A stretch of DNA of 64,000 bases from an uncultured Desulfobulbaceae bacterium (GTDB lineage Bacteria > Desulfobacterota > Desulfobulbia > Desulfobulbales > Desulfocapsaceae): contig CAISPV010000081.1 of the NCBI GenBank assembly GCA_903887485.1, positions 1-64,000 of the forward strand, written 5' to 3'. A program made the translations under genes and the position numbers. The stretch's first letter is position 1, and each line of letters begins with the position of its first letter. The notes under the pieces are model-generated. The model searched no databases, was not told the origin of the DNA, and saw only the letters and a program-made list of their open reading frames with translations. This document shows, in pieces, positions 9,061 through 17,110 of the stretch.

Positions 9061-9489
9061 TCAACCAATCGCCACCAGTTCCAGATCAAAGATCAGATCC
9101 TGGCCGGCCAGCGGCGGATTGGCATCGAGATAGATATGGGTGTCGTTGATCTCGCGCACGGTCACCATCACGATCTCACCGTTGGCCCCTCCCACCTCCA
9201 GCTTCTGCCCAACCTCAGGGGTGAAATCCGGCGGCACCTGCTCAATGGGCACCTCCATGACCTTTTGCGGATCATGAGTGCCATAGGCCTTATCCGCCGG
9301 AATGACAACCGTCTTTTTTTCGCCCACTCCCATCCCGGTCAGGGCCTCATCAAAACCCGCAATCACATGACCGCTGCCCAGCACCACCTCCAGGGGCGGG
9401 CGACCCTCCGAGGAATCAAAGACCGTGCCGTCAACCAGTTTCCCCGTGTACTTCACCTTTACCTTGTTCCCTCTTTTTGCCTGTGTCAT
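9061..9489 (-). CDS. FKBP-type peptidyl-prolyl cis-trans isomerase (SlyD-like)
   Basis: 142 residues without a signal peptide, so cytoplasmic. Residues 1-~65 begin an FKBP fold (KVKYTGKLVDGTVFDSSEGRPPLEVVLGSG, HVIAGFDEALTGMGVGEKKTV). The IF insert-in-flap chaperone domain follows (~70-120), then the FKBP closes with DLIFDLELVAIG. The length and the inserted domain match SlyD. The His-rich metal-binding tail of E. coli SlyD is absent. GGAG precedes the ATG by 8 nt. Its presumed terminator hairpin is interrupted by the IS110 insertion directly downstream. Confidence 0.88.
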   Translation of the reverse strand: MTQAKRGNKVKVKYTGKLVDGTVFDSSEGRPPLEVVLGSGHVIAGFDEALTGMGVGEKKTVVIPADKAYGTHDPQKVMEVPIEQVPPDFTPEVGQKLEVGGANGEIVMVTVREINDTHIYLDANPPLAGQDLIFDLELVAIG

Positions 9490-9602
9490 AATTCCACTCC
9501 ATTCATAACGTATTTATTATTATTGAAGACCCGAAGGCCAGTTCTCTTTTCTGCGCAACTGGGCTACCATAGCACGAATCGCCTGAAAATGGTAGCCGGG
9601 AA

Positions 9603-10121
9603 TCACCCCAGCGTACCCGCGCCCGCCTCGATAATCGCGGCACAGATCTGCGCCAGGGTCTTGCCGGCGCACGCGATCCTGATATCGGCATAGCGGTGAT
9701 ACAAGGGCTGGCGTTCGGCATACAACTGGGCAAAGCTCTGCCCTTCCTCCCGCGCCAAACCCCTGGTGGCAACATCGCCTACCCTCGCCTCCAGGATGGT
9801 CAGCGGCACATCGAGAAACACTAGCAGCCCATTCTGCCGCAGATGGCGCATTCCCGCCTTGCCATAGATTGCGCTGCCGCCGGTGGCAATCACATGGTGC
9901 TGCAGCTCCAGACCAAGCAGGATACGTTCCTCCAGTTTCCGGAACCAGGCCGCCCCGTGGCGGTCCACCAGTTCCTGCAGCGACTGCTGCTGATCGGCGG
10001 CAATGAGGTCGTCCACATCGACAAAGCCATAGGCCAGCATCCGGGCCAGCAAGGGACCGACCGTACTTTTCCCAGCGCCGGCCATCCCGATCAAAACAAG
10101 ATTCGTTTTTTGTTCAGACAT
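9603..10121 (-). CDS. shikimate kinase-like P-loop kinase
   Basis: 172 residues, the normal length of AroK/AroL. The Walker A GMAGAGKST (12-20) and DVDD (35-38), which orients shikimate in the family, are present, as is the helix RHGAAWFRKLEE (family: GE..FR..E). Two diagnostic motifs differ: the glycine-rich IATGGSAI has Ser in place of the third Gly, and the lid reads TRGLA where the family has RPLL. It is therefore either a divergent shikimate kinase (ATP plus shikimate to shikimate 3-phosphate, chorismate pathway) or a related kinase with another substrate. It is divergent from arfB. A 9-bp inverted repeat (GGCTACCAT) lies just downstream at 9567-9600 and may act as a weak terminator. Confidence 0.7.
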   Translation of the reverse strand: MSEQKTNLVLIGMAGAGKSTVGPLLARMLAYGFVDVDDLIAADQQQSLQELVDRHGAAWFRKLEERILLGLELQHHVIATGGSAIYGKAGMRHLRQNGLLVFLDVPLTILEARVGDVATRGLAREEGQSFAQLYAERQPLYHRYADIRIACAGKTLAQICAAIIEAGAGTLG

Positions 10122-10179
10122 GATATGATATGCACTTACTCAGACGATAAAAAGGTAAACAGACTCAAAAAAAATCGCC

Positions 10180-10590
10180 ATGCTCCAGATAACAGACACC
10201 ATAAACATCCCCGAGGATGAAATCGAGCTCCATTTTATCCGAGCCAGCGGGGCCGGTGGGCAGAATGTCAACAAGGTCGCCAGCGCCGTCCATTTGCGTT
10301 TTGACATCCGCAGCTCCTCCCTGCCCGACAGCTGCAAGGAACGGCTGCTGGCGCTCGGTGATCAGCGGCTGACCCAAGACGGGGTGATCATCATCAAGGC
10401 CCAGACATACCGGACCCAGGAGCAAAACAAGGAGGATGCCCTGGAGAGGCTCCGCCAAATCATCACCGAGGCCATGGTGATACAAAAGCATCGCCGTCCC
10501 ACCCGGCCCGGCAAAAACGCCCGCAAAAAACGGACGGACATGAAGAAACAACGAGGGACGATCAAGGCCCTGCGCAAGAAGGTAGCATGA
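10180..10590 (+). CDS. arfB: alternative ribosome-rescue factor ArfB (peptidyl-tRNA hydrolase)
   Basis: 136 residues. The catalytic GGQ motif is in SGAGGQNVNKVASAVHL (~24-40), and the basic tail (RRPTRPGKNARKKRTDMKKQRG) is the segment that ArfB threads into the empty mRNA channel. The protein lacks the codon-recognition domains of RF1/RF2, and its length matches E. coli YaeJ (140 aa). It frees ribosomes stalled without a stop codon by hydrolysing peptidyl-tRNA. It starts 58 nt from the divergent shikimate kinase-like gene. The SprT-like gene follows 25 nt downstream and is probably co-transcribed. Confidence 0.92.
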   Translation: MLQITDTINIPEDEIELHFIRASGAGGQNVNKVASAVHLRFDIRSSSLPDSCKERLLALGDQRLTQDGVIIIKAQTYRTQEQNKEDALERLRQIITEAMVIQKHRRPTRPGKNARKKRTDMKKQRGTIKALRKKVA

Positions 10591-10615
10591 GTTGCGAAGC
10601 GGGAACGAAACAACG

Positions 10616-11761
10616 ATGACCGATTTTTCAGCCTATTACCCGCTCTGGGGGCGGCAACTGCTGGCCGAGTTTGCCAACATCAACTGGCAATACGGACTGG
10701 TACTCAAGACCCCGACTTTTGAGATCACCGAAGCGGAACAGCGGTATGGCTCCTGGCAGGCCGGGATCCGGGTCATCCGCATCAGCACCCGGCTGATCAC
10801 CGGCCACTCCTGGGATATCACCTGCCAGATCCTCAAGCACGAAATGGCCCACCAGATCTGCTCGGAGATCTTTTTCGAGAACGACGGTGGTCATGGCCCC
10901 CTCTTCCACAAGGCATGCGACCTGCTTGGTCTGCCCGCTTCCTTTCGCCTGGCCTCAGGCGACCTGCCGGAAAGCGTGACACCGGATCCTGCCACCAACC
11001 AGCAGACCGAGCAGGGACGGCAGTTCATCCGCCGGATCGGCAAGCTCCTGGCCCTGGCCGGCTCGAATAATGAACACGAGGCAGCACTGGCCATGGAAAA
11101 GGCCAGCCAGTTGATGGCGCGCCATAATCTGCAGCAGATCAAGGAAGATCTCCACTCTGAATTCACCTCCCTGATCATCAACGGCAAGAGCAAACGGCTG
11201 GAGAGGTGGCAGCACAAGATCTGCGCCATCCTCCTCCGCTTTTTTTATGTGAAGGTGGTCACCGCCAGCCTCTATGATCCGCTGCAGGACAGCCTTCATA
11301 AGACCATTGAGATCTTTGGCCGACAGGAGAATGTGGCCATTGCCGAATACTGCTACGCCTTTCTCGCCGGACAGCTGGCCTCGCTGTGGCAACAGAACAG
11401 GAAGAAGGCCGCAGGCAAAGGCATCCGGGCGCGTAACAGCTATTATCTGGGGCTGCTGCAGGGATTTTACGACAAGCTGCTGGCCCAGGAGGCACTTTCG
11501 GCGCGGCCGCGGCCGGAGAAGAGGGAAGCAGAAGGATCAGCCGATACGAAGATGGCCGTTTTGATCCAGACGGAAGAGAGGGCTCTGGACCGCTTTGTCG
11601 GGATGCGCTTTCCCCGTTTGCGCCGGCGTTCCGGCAGCGGGGCCATGATCTACCGGGATACCTTTGAACTGGGACGGACAGATGGCGGACGGATTGTCCT
11701 GCACAAAGGGGTTGCAGAGCAGAGAAGCGAGCAGGGGCTGTTGCTTGCCGGAAGCGGATGA
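10616..11761 (+). CDS. SprT-like zinc-metalloprotease-domain protein with DUF2786
   Basis: 381 residues from ATG 10616; a TTG at 10592 in frame would add 8 residues. The N-terminal half has the SprT-like motif LKHEMAHQICSE (HExxH) with a downstream His in HGPLFHKACDLLG as likely third zinc ligand. From ~130 a DUF2786 segment appears (RRIGKLLALAGSNNEHEAALAMEKASQLMARHNL). The rest is helical and basic and is unassigned (LQTEERALDRFVG near the end). SprT-like proteins act on DNA-protein crosslinks in eukaryotes; the bacterial role is unclear. It follows arfB in the same direction and ends just before a double-hairpin repeat. Confidence 0.75.
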   Translation: MTDFSAYYPLWGRQLLAEFANINWQYGLVLKTPTFEITEAEQRYGSWQAGIRVIRISTRLITGHSWDITCQILKHEMAHQICSEIFFENDGGHGPLFHKACDLLGLPASFRLASGDLPESVTPDPATNQQTEQGRQFIRRIGKLLALAGSNNEHEAALAMEKASQLMARHNLQQIKEDLHSEFTSLIINGKSKRLERWQHKICAILLRFFYVKVVTASLYDPLQDSLHKTIEIFGRQENVAIAEYCYAFLAGQLASLWQQNRKKAAGKGIRARNSYYLGLLQGFYDKLLAQEALSARPRPEKREAEGSADTKMAVLIQTEERALDRFVGMRFPRLRRRSGSGAMIYRDTFELGRTDGGRIVLHKGVAEQRSEQGLLLAGSG

Positions 11762-11827
11762 GGACCCATTGTACAAATGAGGACCCATTGTATGATCTTC
11801 GATAAAGGTAATTTGCCAGACGCCACA

Positions 11828-11927
11828 CCAAGAAACAGCGGGACAGATTGCTGTTTCTTGGTTGCGGCATAAGATGCCGTAAATGATCAGAGCAAAAAAA
11901 GCCTTGCTCTGATCATTTACGGCATCT
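11828..11927 (+). repeat. double-hairpin intergenic element, copy A
   Basis: Two perfect inverted repeats lie in tandem. Hairpin 1 is 11828-11839 with 11850-11861 (12 bp, CCAAGAAACAGC). Hairpin 2 is 11872-11895 with 11904-11927 (24 bp, loop AAAAAGCC). They are joined by TTGCGGCATA. It lies between the convergent SprT-like gene and epmA, so it could end transcription from both sides. A second copy with the same order, joint sequence and loop, but changed stem bases, is at 36001-36109 in the opposite orientation. Confidence 0.85.
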
Positions 11928-12864
11928 AAAAATCAACAGGGGCAAAGGAAACCACCTCGCCCACACTCTCTTTGCCCATCAGGAGCATGAGCAGACGATC
12001 CACCCCCAGAGCAATGCCTGCGGCCCGATCAAGGTGCGCAAGGTCATCCAGAAAACGCTCGGGCATCCGCGAACGCTGCCGGCGCTCTTCATCCATCAAG
12101 GACAATTCCTGCTCAAAGCGCTGGCGCTGTTCCTGGCTGTCGGTAAGTTCGGAAAAGCCATTGGCAAGCTCGATGCCATTGATATAGAGTTCAAAGCGCT
12201 CAGCAAGCTGGGGATTCCCCGCCTTGCTTCTGGCCAGGGAACCCAGCTCCACCGGGTAATCGTAGAGAAAGAGAGGCCGCTCCATCCCGAGACAGGGTTC
12301 CACATACTCGACCAGGATTGCGTCAAAGGTGTCAACGGCCATGGCCTGCTCGATGGAGACCGGACTGTAGCGGGCAAAGGCCTCATGCACCGAGAGCCTA
12401 TCCCAGGGAGGGTGTAGGGAGATAACCCGGCCGCTCCCGCTATTGCCGCTTACCCGTAGACTTTCATTGAAGACGGCACAGGGAGTCATCACTTCCAGAT
12501 CCACCAGCAGCGCCCCAAGCAGGGCCTCACAATCCGTCATCAAATCCTCGTAGCCGGCGTTCGTCCGGTACCACTCCATCATGGTGAATTCTTCCAGATG
12601 GAGACGGCCGCGTTCACCCTTGCGGAAACAGTTGCAGAGCTGAAAAATCCGGCTGCATCCCGCGGCCAGCATCCGCTTCATGCACAGCTCCGGGGATGCC
12701 TGCAGGAACCAGCCCTCGGAGGCCAGAGGCTCGATATTCAATTCCGGGAGGAGCAGGGGTTGACGAATGGGGGTATCGACTTCGAGAAACTGCTGACGGA
12801 CAAAAAAGGAACGGAGGGAATGAAAAAAGGCTGCACGGAAGCGCAGCCCCTGGAGATCAAGCAT
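11926..12864 (-). CDS. epmA: EF-P lysine-34 lysyltransferase EpmA (PoxA/GenX)
   Basis: 312 residues from ATG 12864; a TTG at 12891 is also possible and no clear Shine-Dalgarno separates them. It is a class II lysyl-tRNA synthetase core without the anticodon-binding domain, as in EpmA. Motif 2 region: FQLCNCFRKGERGRLHLEEFTMMEWYRTNAGYEDLM. Motif 3 region: GIALGVDRLLMLLMG. Substrate pocket: LQASPELCMKRMLAAG and INGIELANGFSELTD. EpmA attaches beta-lysine to EF-P. The EF-P gene lies 164 nt upstream in the same direction, which supports the call. EpmB (lysine 2,3-aminomutase) is not in the window. Confidence 0.9.
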   Translation of the reverse strand: MLDLQGLRFRAAFFHSLRSFFVRQQFLEVDTPIRQPLLLPELNIEPLASEGWFLQASPELCMKRMLAAGCSRIFQLCNCFRKGERGRLHLEEFTMMEWYRTNAGYEDLMTDCEALLGALLVDLEVMTPCAVFNESLRVSGNSGSGRVISLHPPWDRLSVHEAFARYSPVSIEQAMAVDTFDAILVEYVEPCLGMERPLFLYDYPVELGSLARSKAGNPQLAERFELYINGIELANGFSELTDSQEQRQRFEQELSLMDEERRQRSRMPERFLDDLAHLDRAAGIALGVDRLLMLLMGKESVGEVVSFAPVDF

Positions 12865-12910
12865 GAGATTTATTTTTGGTTTTGTTACCAATCATCAAGG
12901 GAAAGGCTAA

Positions 12911-13020
12911 GCGAAAAGGCCCAAAGACAAGACGCGGAAATACTGAGGACTGCGGCGTACTGTAGGGTACGCCGCAGTGACGAAGGATGCATCGCAACGC
13001 AGTATTTGGGCCTTTGCGCG
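12911..13020 (-). repeat. ~110-bp palindromic repeat between efp and epmA
   Basis: Nested inverted repeats: an outer arm AAAGGCCCAAA (12915-12925) with 13005-13015, a middle AATACTG/CAGTATT arm (12938-12944 with 13000-13006), and an inner perfect 12-bp hairpin 12949-12960 with 12967-12978. It begins a few bases after the efp stop codon and separates efp from epmA. The sequence resembles dispersed palindromic elements I associate with deltaproteobacterial genomes, but only one copy occurs here, so repetition is not shown within the window. It could attenuate transcription from efp into epmA. Confidence 0.6.
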
Positions 13021-13027
13021 ACGCCAT

Positions 13028-13591
13028 TTACTCTTTAACTCTGGTTACATAGGCCCCAGTCCGGGTATCAATCTGAATTTTGTCACCCTCTTCAACAAAG
13101 GGGGGAACCTGAAGCACATAGCCCGTCTCCACCGTCACCGGCTTGCTGTCGGAACCGGAGGTGTCGCCCTTGGCCCAGGGATCAGCCTTGGTTACCATCA
13201 GATTGACAAACATGGGCATACTGACATCGATAGGCTTATCCTGAAAGAAGAGGACCTCCATATCCATATTATCAATCATATAATTGACGTTGTCGCCCAG
13301 ATGCTCTTTATCAATGACCAGTTGCTCATAATTCCCGGTATCCATGAAATGATACTCTTCGCCCTGACAGTAGAGATACTGCATCTTCCGCTCTTCCAGG
13401 TCCGGCTTGTCAAACTTGTCATTGGAGCGATAGGTCTGCACCAGCTGGTTGCCGGTGATCATGCTTCGCATCTTGCAGCGATACAGGGCCTGCCCCTTTC
13501 CCGGCTTGGAGAAATCAAAATCAGTGACAATATAAGGCACTCCATCAATCTGCACCTTCAACCCCTTGCGTAAATCTGCCGCAGTGTACAT
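13028..13591 (-). CDS. efp: translation elongation factor P
   Basis: 187 residues, three beta-barrel (KOW plus two OB) domains of standard length. The modified-lysine loop reads SKPGKGQAL, with Lys between glycines as in E. coli Lys34, so the target of the neighbouring EpmA is present. The C-terminal GDKIQIDTRTGAYVTRV matches the family end. EF-P relieves ribosome stalling at polyproline. GGGAG lies 7 nt before the ATG. It is the promoter-proximal gene of the efp-epmA pair, with a large palindrome between them. Confidence 0.96.
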   Translation of the reverse strand: MYTAADLRKGLKVQIDGVPYIVTDFDFSKPGKGQALYRCKMRSMITGNQLVQTYRSNDKFDKPDLEERKMQYLYCQGEEYHFMDTGNYEQLVIDKEHLGDNVNYMIDNMDMEVLFFQDKPIDVSMPMFVNLMVTKADPWAKGDTSGSDSKPVTVETGYVLQVPPFVEEGDKIQIDTRTGAYVTRVKE

Positions 13592-13732
13592 TCTTTTCTC
13601 CCTGAATTCCGCCCTCTGGCATGGAATGCTGAATTAACCATTGAAACAATTTCGGATACATTTAAAAAAATAAACAGCTATTATACCTGCACAACAACAC
13701 ATTACGCAACCGATAAAGAGACTAAACGGCTC

Positions 13733-13918
13733 CTAAACAACAGCCAGCTTGCAGCCAATGGCCGTTGTCACCCTACTGATTGTGTCAAACCCGGGGTTGC
13801 CGCCTTCAGCAAGCGATTTATACAGGCTGGCCCTGGTAACTCCAGCATGTCCGGCAATCTCAGTCATACCTTTGCCCTGGCCGCAATACTTATCTCCACC
13901 AGTCAGCAACAGAATCCT
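13733..13918 (-). pseudogene. remnant of a HigB/HigA-type toxin-antitoxin pair
   Basis: On the minus strand one short open frame reads CLRILLLTGGDK, the C-terminal strand of a RelE/HigB toxin, and runs straight into GKGMTEIAGHAGVTRASLY followed by a helix-turn-helix end (FDTISRVTTAIGCKLAVV, stop at 13733-13735). The second part is the C-terminal half of a HigA-like antitoxin. Upstream codons are broken by a stop. The intact pair at 21336-21937 shows the same two sequence blocks (LIVMLGGGNKSTQ; RGMSEVARSAGVTREALYK). A deletion seems to have removed the toxin end and antitoxin start and joined the rest in frame. Confidence 0.65.
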
Positions 13919-13949
13919 CAGACAACCGGATGATACTCAGGAAATTAAT

Positions 13950-15401
13950 TTAAAAGAAGTACTGAACCGGCTGGATATTATATGCAGCGGGATGGACCGT
14001 ATTAACAATTCTCCTCAGGTAAGCGCCTGTATCGGGAGACTGTTCGGCCAAGTTTATGGTTTTCCCCTTTATGTAGCCGTTATTGCCGTCAGGCATCATC
14101 AGCAGGGCCCGGGGAAGTCCCGAAGCATGATTCTCTTCCGGCGTATCGACAACAAGGCCTATTTCATCGCTGTCCAATTCGACCACGGTTCCAGGCGGGT
14201 AGACTCCTAACACATTAATAAACACCTTTAACAGAATCGGATCAAAGTCCTTCCCTGCTTTTTCCATCATATAACCGATAGCCATATGCGGACTCAGTGA
14301 GGTTTTTCTATAGACGCGGGGCGAGGTAATAGCGTCAAAAACATCCGCGATTGCAATAATTCTCCCGAAAAGGCTGATGTTCCAATGTGAAGGCTTTGGA
14401 TAGCCGGAATGATCAAACTTCATATGATGCTCAAATGCGGGTAGAATGAGCTGAGCCTTGCGAGTTTGTGGAGCACGCAACATGATAATCTGACGGACAC
14501 TATGCAAGCTATGGGCCCGCATGATAATCTGTTCCTCAACAGTAAGCTTGCCCGGCTTTTTAATAATCATCGATGGAATAGAGACCTTGCCCAGATCATG
14601 AAAAAGTCCACAAAGACCGAGCTTCTCCAGAGCCCTGGGTGACAATCCGATCCACTTGCCTATACACATGGAAAGAAGCGCAACGTTAACGGAGTGGGCA
14701 TAGGTGTAATCATCATAAATCCGTATGGTGCTTAAGCCCAGCATAAGAGGTTCATCGTCGTTGAGCAGACCTACCAGGTTCTGGACAAAGCGGACCGATT
14801 TATTTATTCCTGCCCGCCGTCCCTCTCCAAGTTTAAGGGCAACTTCTTTTAAATTGAAAAGCCCATAGGAGTATGTCTTTTGAGCACGCGCTCTCCTGAT
14901 TTTTCCATCTGAGACCTTGCCCTCTTCCTTCCCTTCAGCTTCAAAAGTATCTGTTTCCTGAGAAGGCTCAAGGAACGCCACCCAAAAAAATTCTTTTTTA
15001 TCTATCTGTTTTTTCAACCAGTCCAAGGGATCTTCCTTGCCGTCTGCCTGATTCACCAGTCGGGCAAAGGCGAGAATATCAGTGGATTTTGCCGCATCGA
15101 TAGTAGAAAAAAAGGTAACACCGGAAACCTGCCGTTTTTCAAAGTAATCAAGCAACACCTGAATAAGAGGAGCGGTATCATTACTATACAAAAGTTTCTT
15201 ACCGCCGACGAAAAAACGGCCATTCCTCATTTGCAGTCTAATCTCGTCCTCGTCTGCAGCACATCCTGTCAAGACCGCATTGACAAAATTTACGACACAC
15301 TCGACTGACTGCTGATTCATGTCATCATGAATAAGGACTGTTCGCAAAAGACTGTTTAATGTGCGGAGAAGCTTTTGCCCTCTTTCCTGTTCCAGGGTCA
15401 T
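13950..15401 (-). CDS. HD-GYP-type c-di-GMP phosphodiesterase-like protein
   Basis: 483 residues. The N-terminal ~200 residues are an uncharacterised helical domain with a charged linker (EAEGKEEGKVSDGKIRRARAQK). The C-terminal half is an HD-GYP domain: YTYAHSVNVALLS, GLFHDLGKVSIP (HD), MRAHSLHSVRQI, FEHHMKFDHSGYP (HHxxxDxxGYP) and ADVFDAITSPRVYRK. The metal ligands and the GYP signature are present, so c-di-GMP hydrolysis is plausible. No membrane segment is seen. The ATG lies 2 nt after the stop of the helical-repeat gene upstream, with GAGGG in that gene's last codons, so the two are translationally coupled. Confidence 0.85.
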   Translation of the reverse strand: MTLEQERGQKLLRTLNSLLRTVLIHDDMNQQSVECVVNFVNAVLTGCAADEDEIRLQMRNGRFFVGGKKLLYSNDTAPLIQVLLDYFEKRQVSGVTFFSTIDAAKSTDILAFARLVNQADGKEDPLDWLKKQIDKKEFFWVAFLEPSQETDTFEAEGKEEGKVSDGKIRRARAQKTYSYGLFNLKEVALKLGEGRRAGINKSVRFVQNLVGLLNDDEPLMLGLSTIRIYDDYTYAHSVNVALLSMCIGKWIGLSPRALEKLGLCGLFHDLGKVSIPSMIIKKPGKLTVEEQIIMRAHSLHSVRQIIMLRAPQTRKAQLILPAFEHHMKFDHSGYPKPSHWNISLFGRIIAIADVFDAITSPRVYRKTSLSPHMAIGYMMEKAGKDFDPILLKVFINVLGVYPPGTVVELDSDEIGLVVDTPEENHASGLPRALLMMPDGNNGYIKGKTINLAEQSPDTGAYLRRIVNTVHPAAYNIQPVQYFF

Positions 15402-15403
15402 GA

Positions 15404-17110
15404 TTACGGGCCCTCACTATTATGCGCAAGCGCACTGCGGCACAATTTTCGGAGGGCAGGAACAAAACTTGCCGCTCCCTTTTCTAAAACCTCCGTCGCC
15501 TCTTCGATCTGTAATCCCGATAATGCATTGATGGCCCCACGTTGCTGGATGGATTTACCTTCACTCAGTATGGATTTCCAGGCCTTGCCCAAAAGTGTTT
15601 TTTCCAAAAATGGCAGAGAAAGTTTTGATCCGCAATAACCAAGCGCCCTGTAACAGGCAAGTATATGATTTTCGTTCATGTGTTGGCGAGGCTCGCTTTG
15701 CAGATACGCGAGAAGCATTTTTTCAGCCGTTTCATCCCGCTCCCTACCCAAAAAGGATAAAAACATGGCACGAGCTGTCACATCCGGGTCATCGATGATT
15801 TGAAAAATTTCATCGATGTTTGGACTGCCTGCCGCAATACAGGAACGCAGAGCTTGCTTGCGCACTTTAGGAGATGAATGCTGCAGAGACTGGACAATAA
15901 GTTTCGCCGGCTCTTCTCCGGTAATCTCATCCAAAACCTGTATCGCTCTCACGACAATCCGATCATCCCCATTTGCAAGTAACTCTCTAAGAGGAGTAAT
16001 GTCCCTTCTCCCCAGTTTCACCATCGCGACAAAAAGAACAGTAAGGATTTCCTGGGAATCTATGCAAGGCAATAAATTGCCCAGACTGATTATCACGTTA
16101 GGTTTGAGCTGAAGGAGAAAAATCTTGAATTCGGCCAACTGGCCCGGATCATTCCCGTCTATATGCGCAAGTGCCGATTTAAGGTAAACGAAAATGCTCT
16201 CATCGGAAATATCTTCACAAAACCTGGCCACCAATTCGACAACCCACTCACGACCCTGTTGCGGGGATTCTGCTAGTTTCTTTAAGGCAGTCAAATGGCG
16301 TGTAGCCCGCGCAAAGTTTCCGCCTCCCACCTCCGCCAGCCATTCCTCTTTGAAAAAATCAAGTACGGCATCAAAGTCTTCCGCATAGTCCTGTTTACTC
16401 AGAACAAAAAAGAGAGCTTGCAGGACATCACCTGTAAGTACACTTTTTTCAGCCTCCCGCACCATTACTTTAAGTATTCCATCCTCTTGCGGCGAAAGAC
16501 TACACAACTGGTGACGCCACTCCTCTGAGGCTATATTCAGAATATTCCCGGTTTCTGGCGAGGCTGGACCTGACGCTTCCTCTGTTTCGGATTCATCACT
16601 CTCATCAGTCGGAACTTTGTTGAAATTGGAGAAATCGGAGGATAGCGCATCGTCTAAAAAGAGTTCCTTGGCCTCATATCTGATATGGGCCATGCTCTCA
16701 CCCCAAAGAGCCGTGACAATGTCATCCTCTGGTTCATCATGCAACACTTTATATTTATTGAGAATAGAGAAGAAGGTCTTAATCTCTTCGATCGTCAGCC
16801 CTGGAAGAAACTCTATCCAAAGCAGTCCGTCACGATAAAGGAGAAAAGCAAAGTTGTACTCGACCGATTCCACTTTATAAATGGGAACTGTTTTGTAGAG
16901 CAGAAGCTTCTGCTCTATGCTGATTTTCAATTCGCCGTATCGGGATAGAAAATTATCAAGACGGTTATAAACATTTTCAAGAAACTTCTGGGCTAAGACA
17001 TGGTCGTGGGGATAAAGATCATAGTTTTTCATCGATGTCAAAAACGTATTTATAACGTCCTTGGCGGCTAAGATCTCATCATCTGAAGGAACTTCATATT
17101 GGGTTTTCAT
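15404..17110 (-). CDS. helical (HEAT-like) repeat protein coupled to HD-GYP gene
   Basis: 568 residues from ATG 17110, chosen for AAGGA upstream. The N-terminal ~180 residues resemble the N-terminal part of its HD-GYP neighbour in character (YDLYPHDHVLAQKFLENVYNRL, IEQKLLLYKTVPIYK, LWIEFLPGLTIEEIKTFFSIL). An acidic linker (ESDESETEEASGP) follows. The C-terminal ~250 residues are HEAT-like repeats (RELLANGDDRIVVRAIQVLDE, QSLQHSSPKVRKQALRSCIAA, FLGRERDETAEKMLLAYL). No catalytic motif is visible. Tight coupling with an HD-GYP protein suggests a scaffold or partner in c-di-GMP signalling; this is inference. Confidence 0.75.
   Translation of the reverse strand: MKTQYEVPSDDEILAAKDVINTFLTSMKNYDLYPHDHVLAQKFLENVYNRLDNFLSRYGELKISIEQKLLLYKTVPIYKVESVEYNFAFLLYRDGLLWIEFLPGLTIEEIKTFFSILNKYKVLHDEPEDDIVTALWGESMAHIRYEAKELFLDDALSSDFSNFNKVPTDESDESETEEASGPASPETGNILNIASEEWRHQLCSLSPQEDGILKVMVREAEKSVLTGDVLQALFFVLSKQDYAEDFDAVLDFFKEEWLAEVGGGNFARATRHLTALKKLAESPQQGREWVVELVARFCEDISDESIFVYLKSALAHIDGNDPGQLAEFKIFLLQLKPNVIISLGNLLPCIDSQEILTVLFVAMVKLGRRDITPLRELLANGDDRIVVRAIQVLDEITGEEPAKLIVQSLQHSSPKVRKQALRSCIAAGSPNIDEIFQIIDDPDVTARAMFLSFLGRERDETAEKMLLAYLQSEPRQHMNENHILACYRALGYCGSKLSLPFLEKTLLGKAWKSILSEGKSIQQRGAINALSGLQIEEATEVLEKGAASFVPALRKLCRSALAHNSEGP

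Noticed and set aside
9567..9600. Rho-independent terminator after the shikimate kinase-like gene
   Set aside because: The 9-bp stem (GGCTACCAT) has a long loop and no T-run, so only a weak hairpin can be claimed.
13028..13591. Riboswitch or leader in front of efp
   Set aside because: The 140 bases upstream show only AT-rich promoter-like DNA and the toxin-antitoxin remnant; no conserved aptamer motif was seen.
13749..14210. Plus-strand open frame between efp and the HD-GYP gene
   Set aside because: The minus strand carries recognisable toxin-antitoxin blocks and the HD-GYP 3' end, and the plus frame has no family features.
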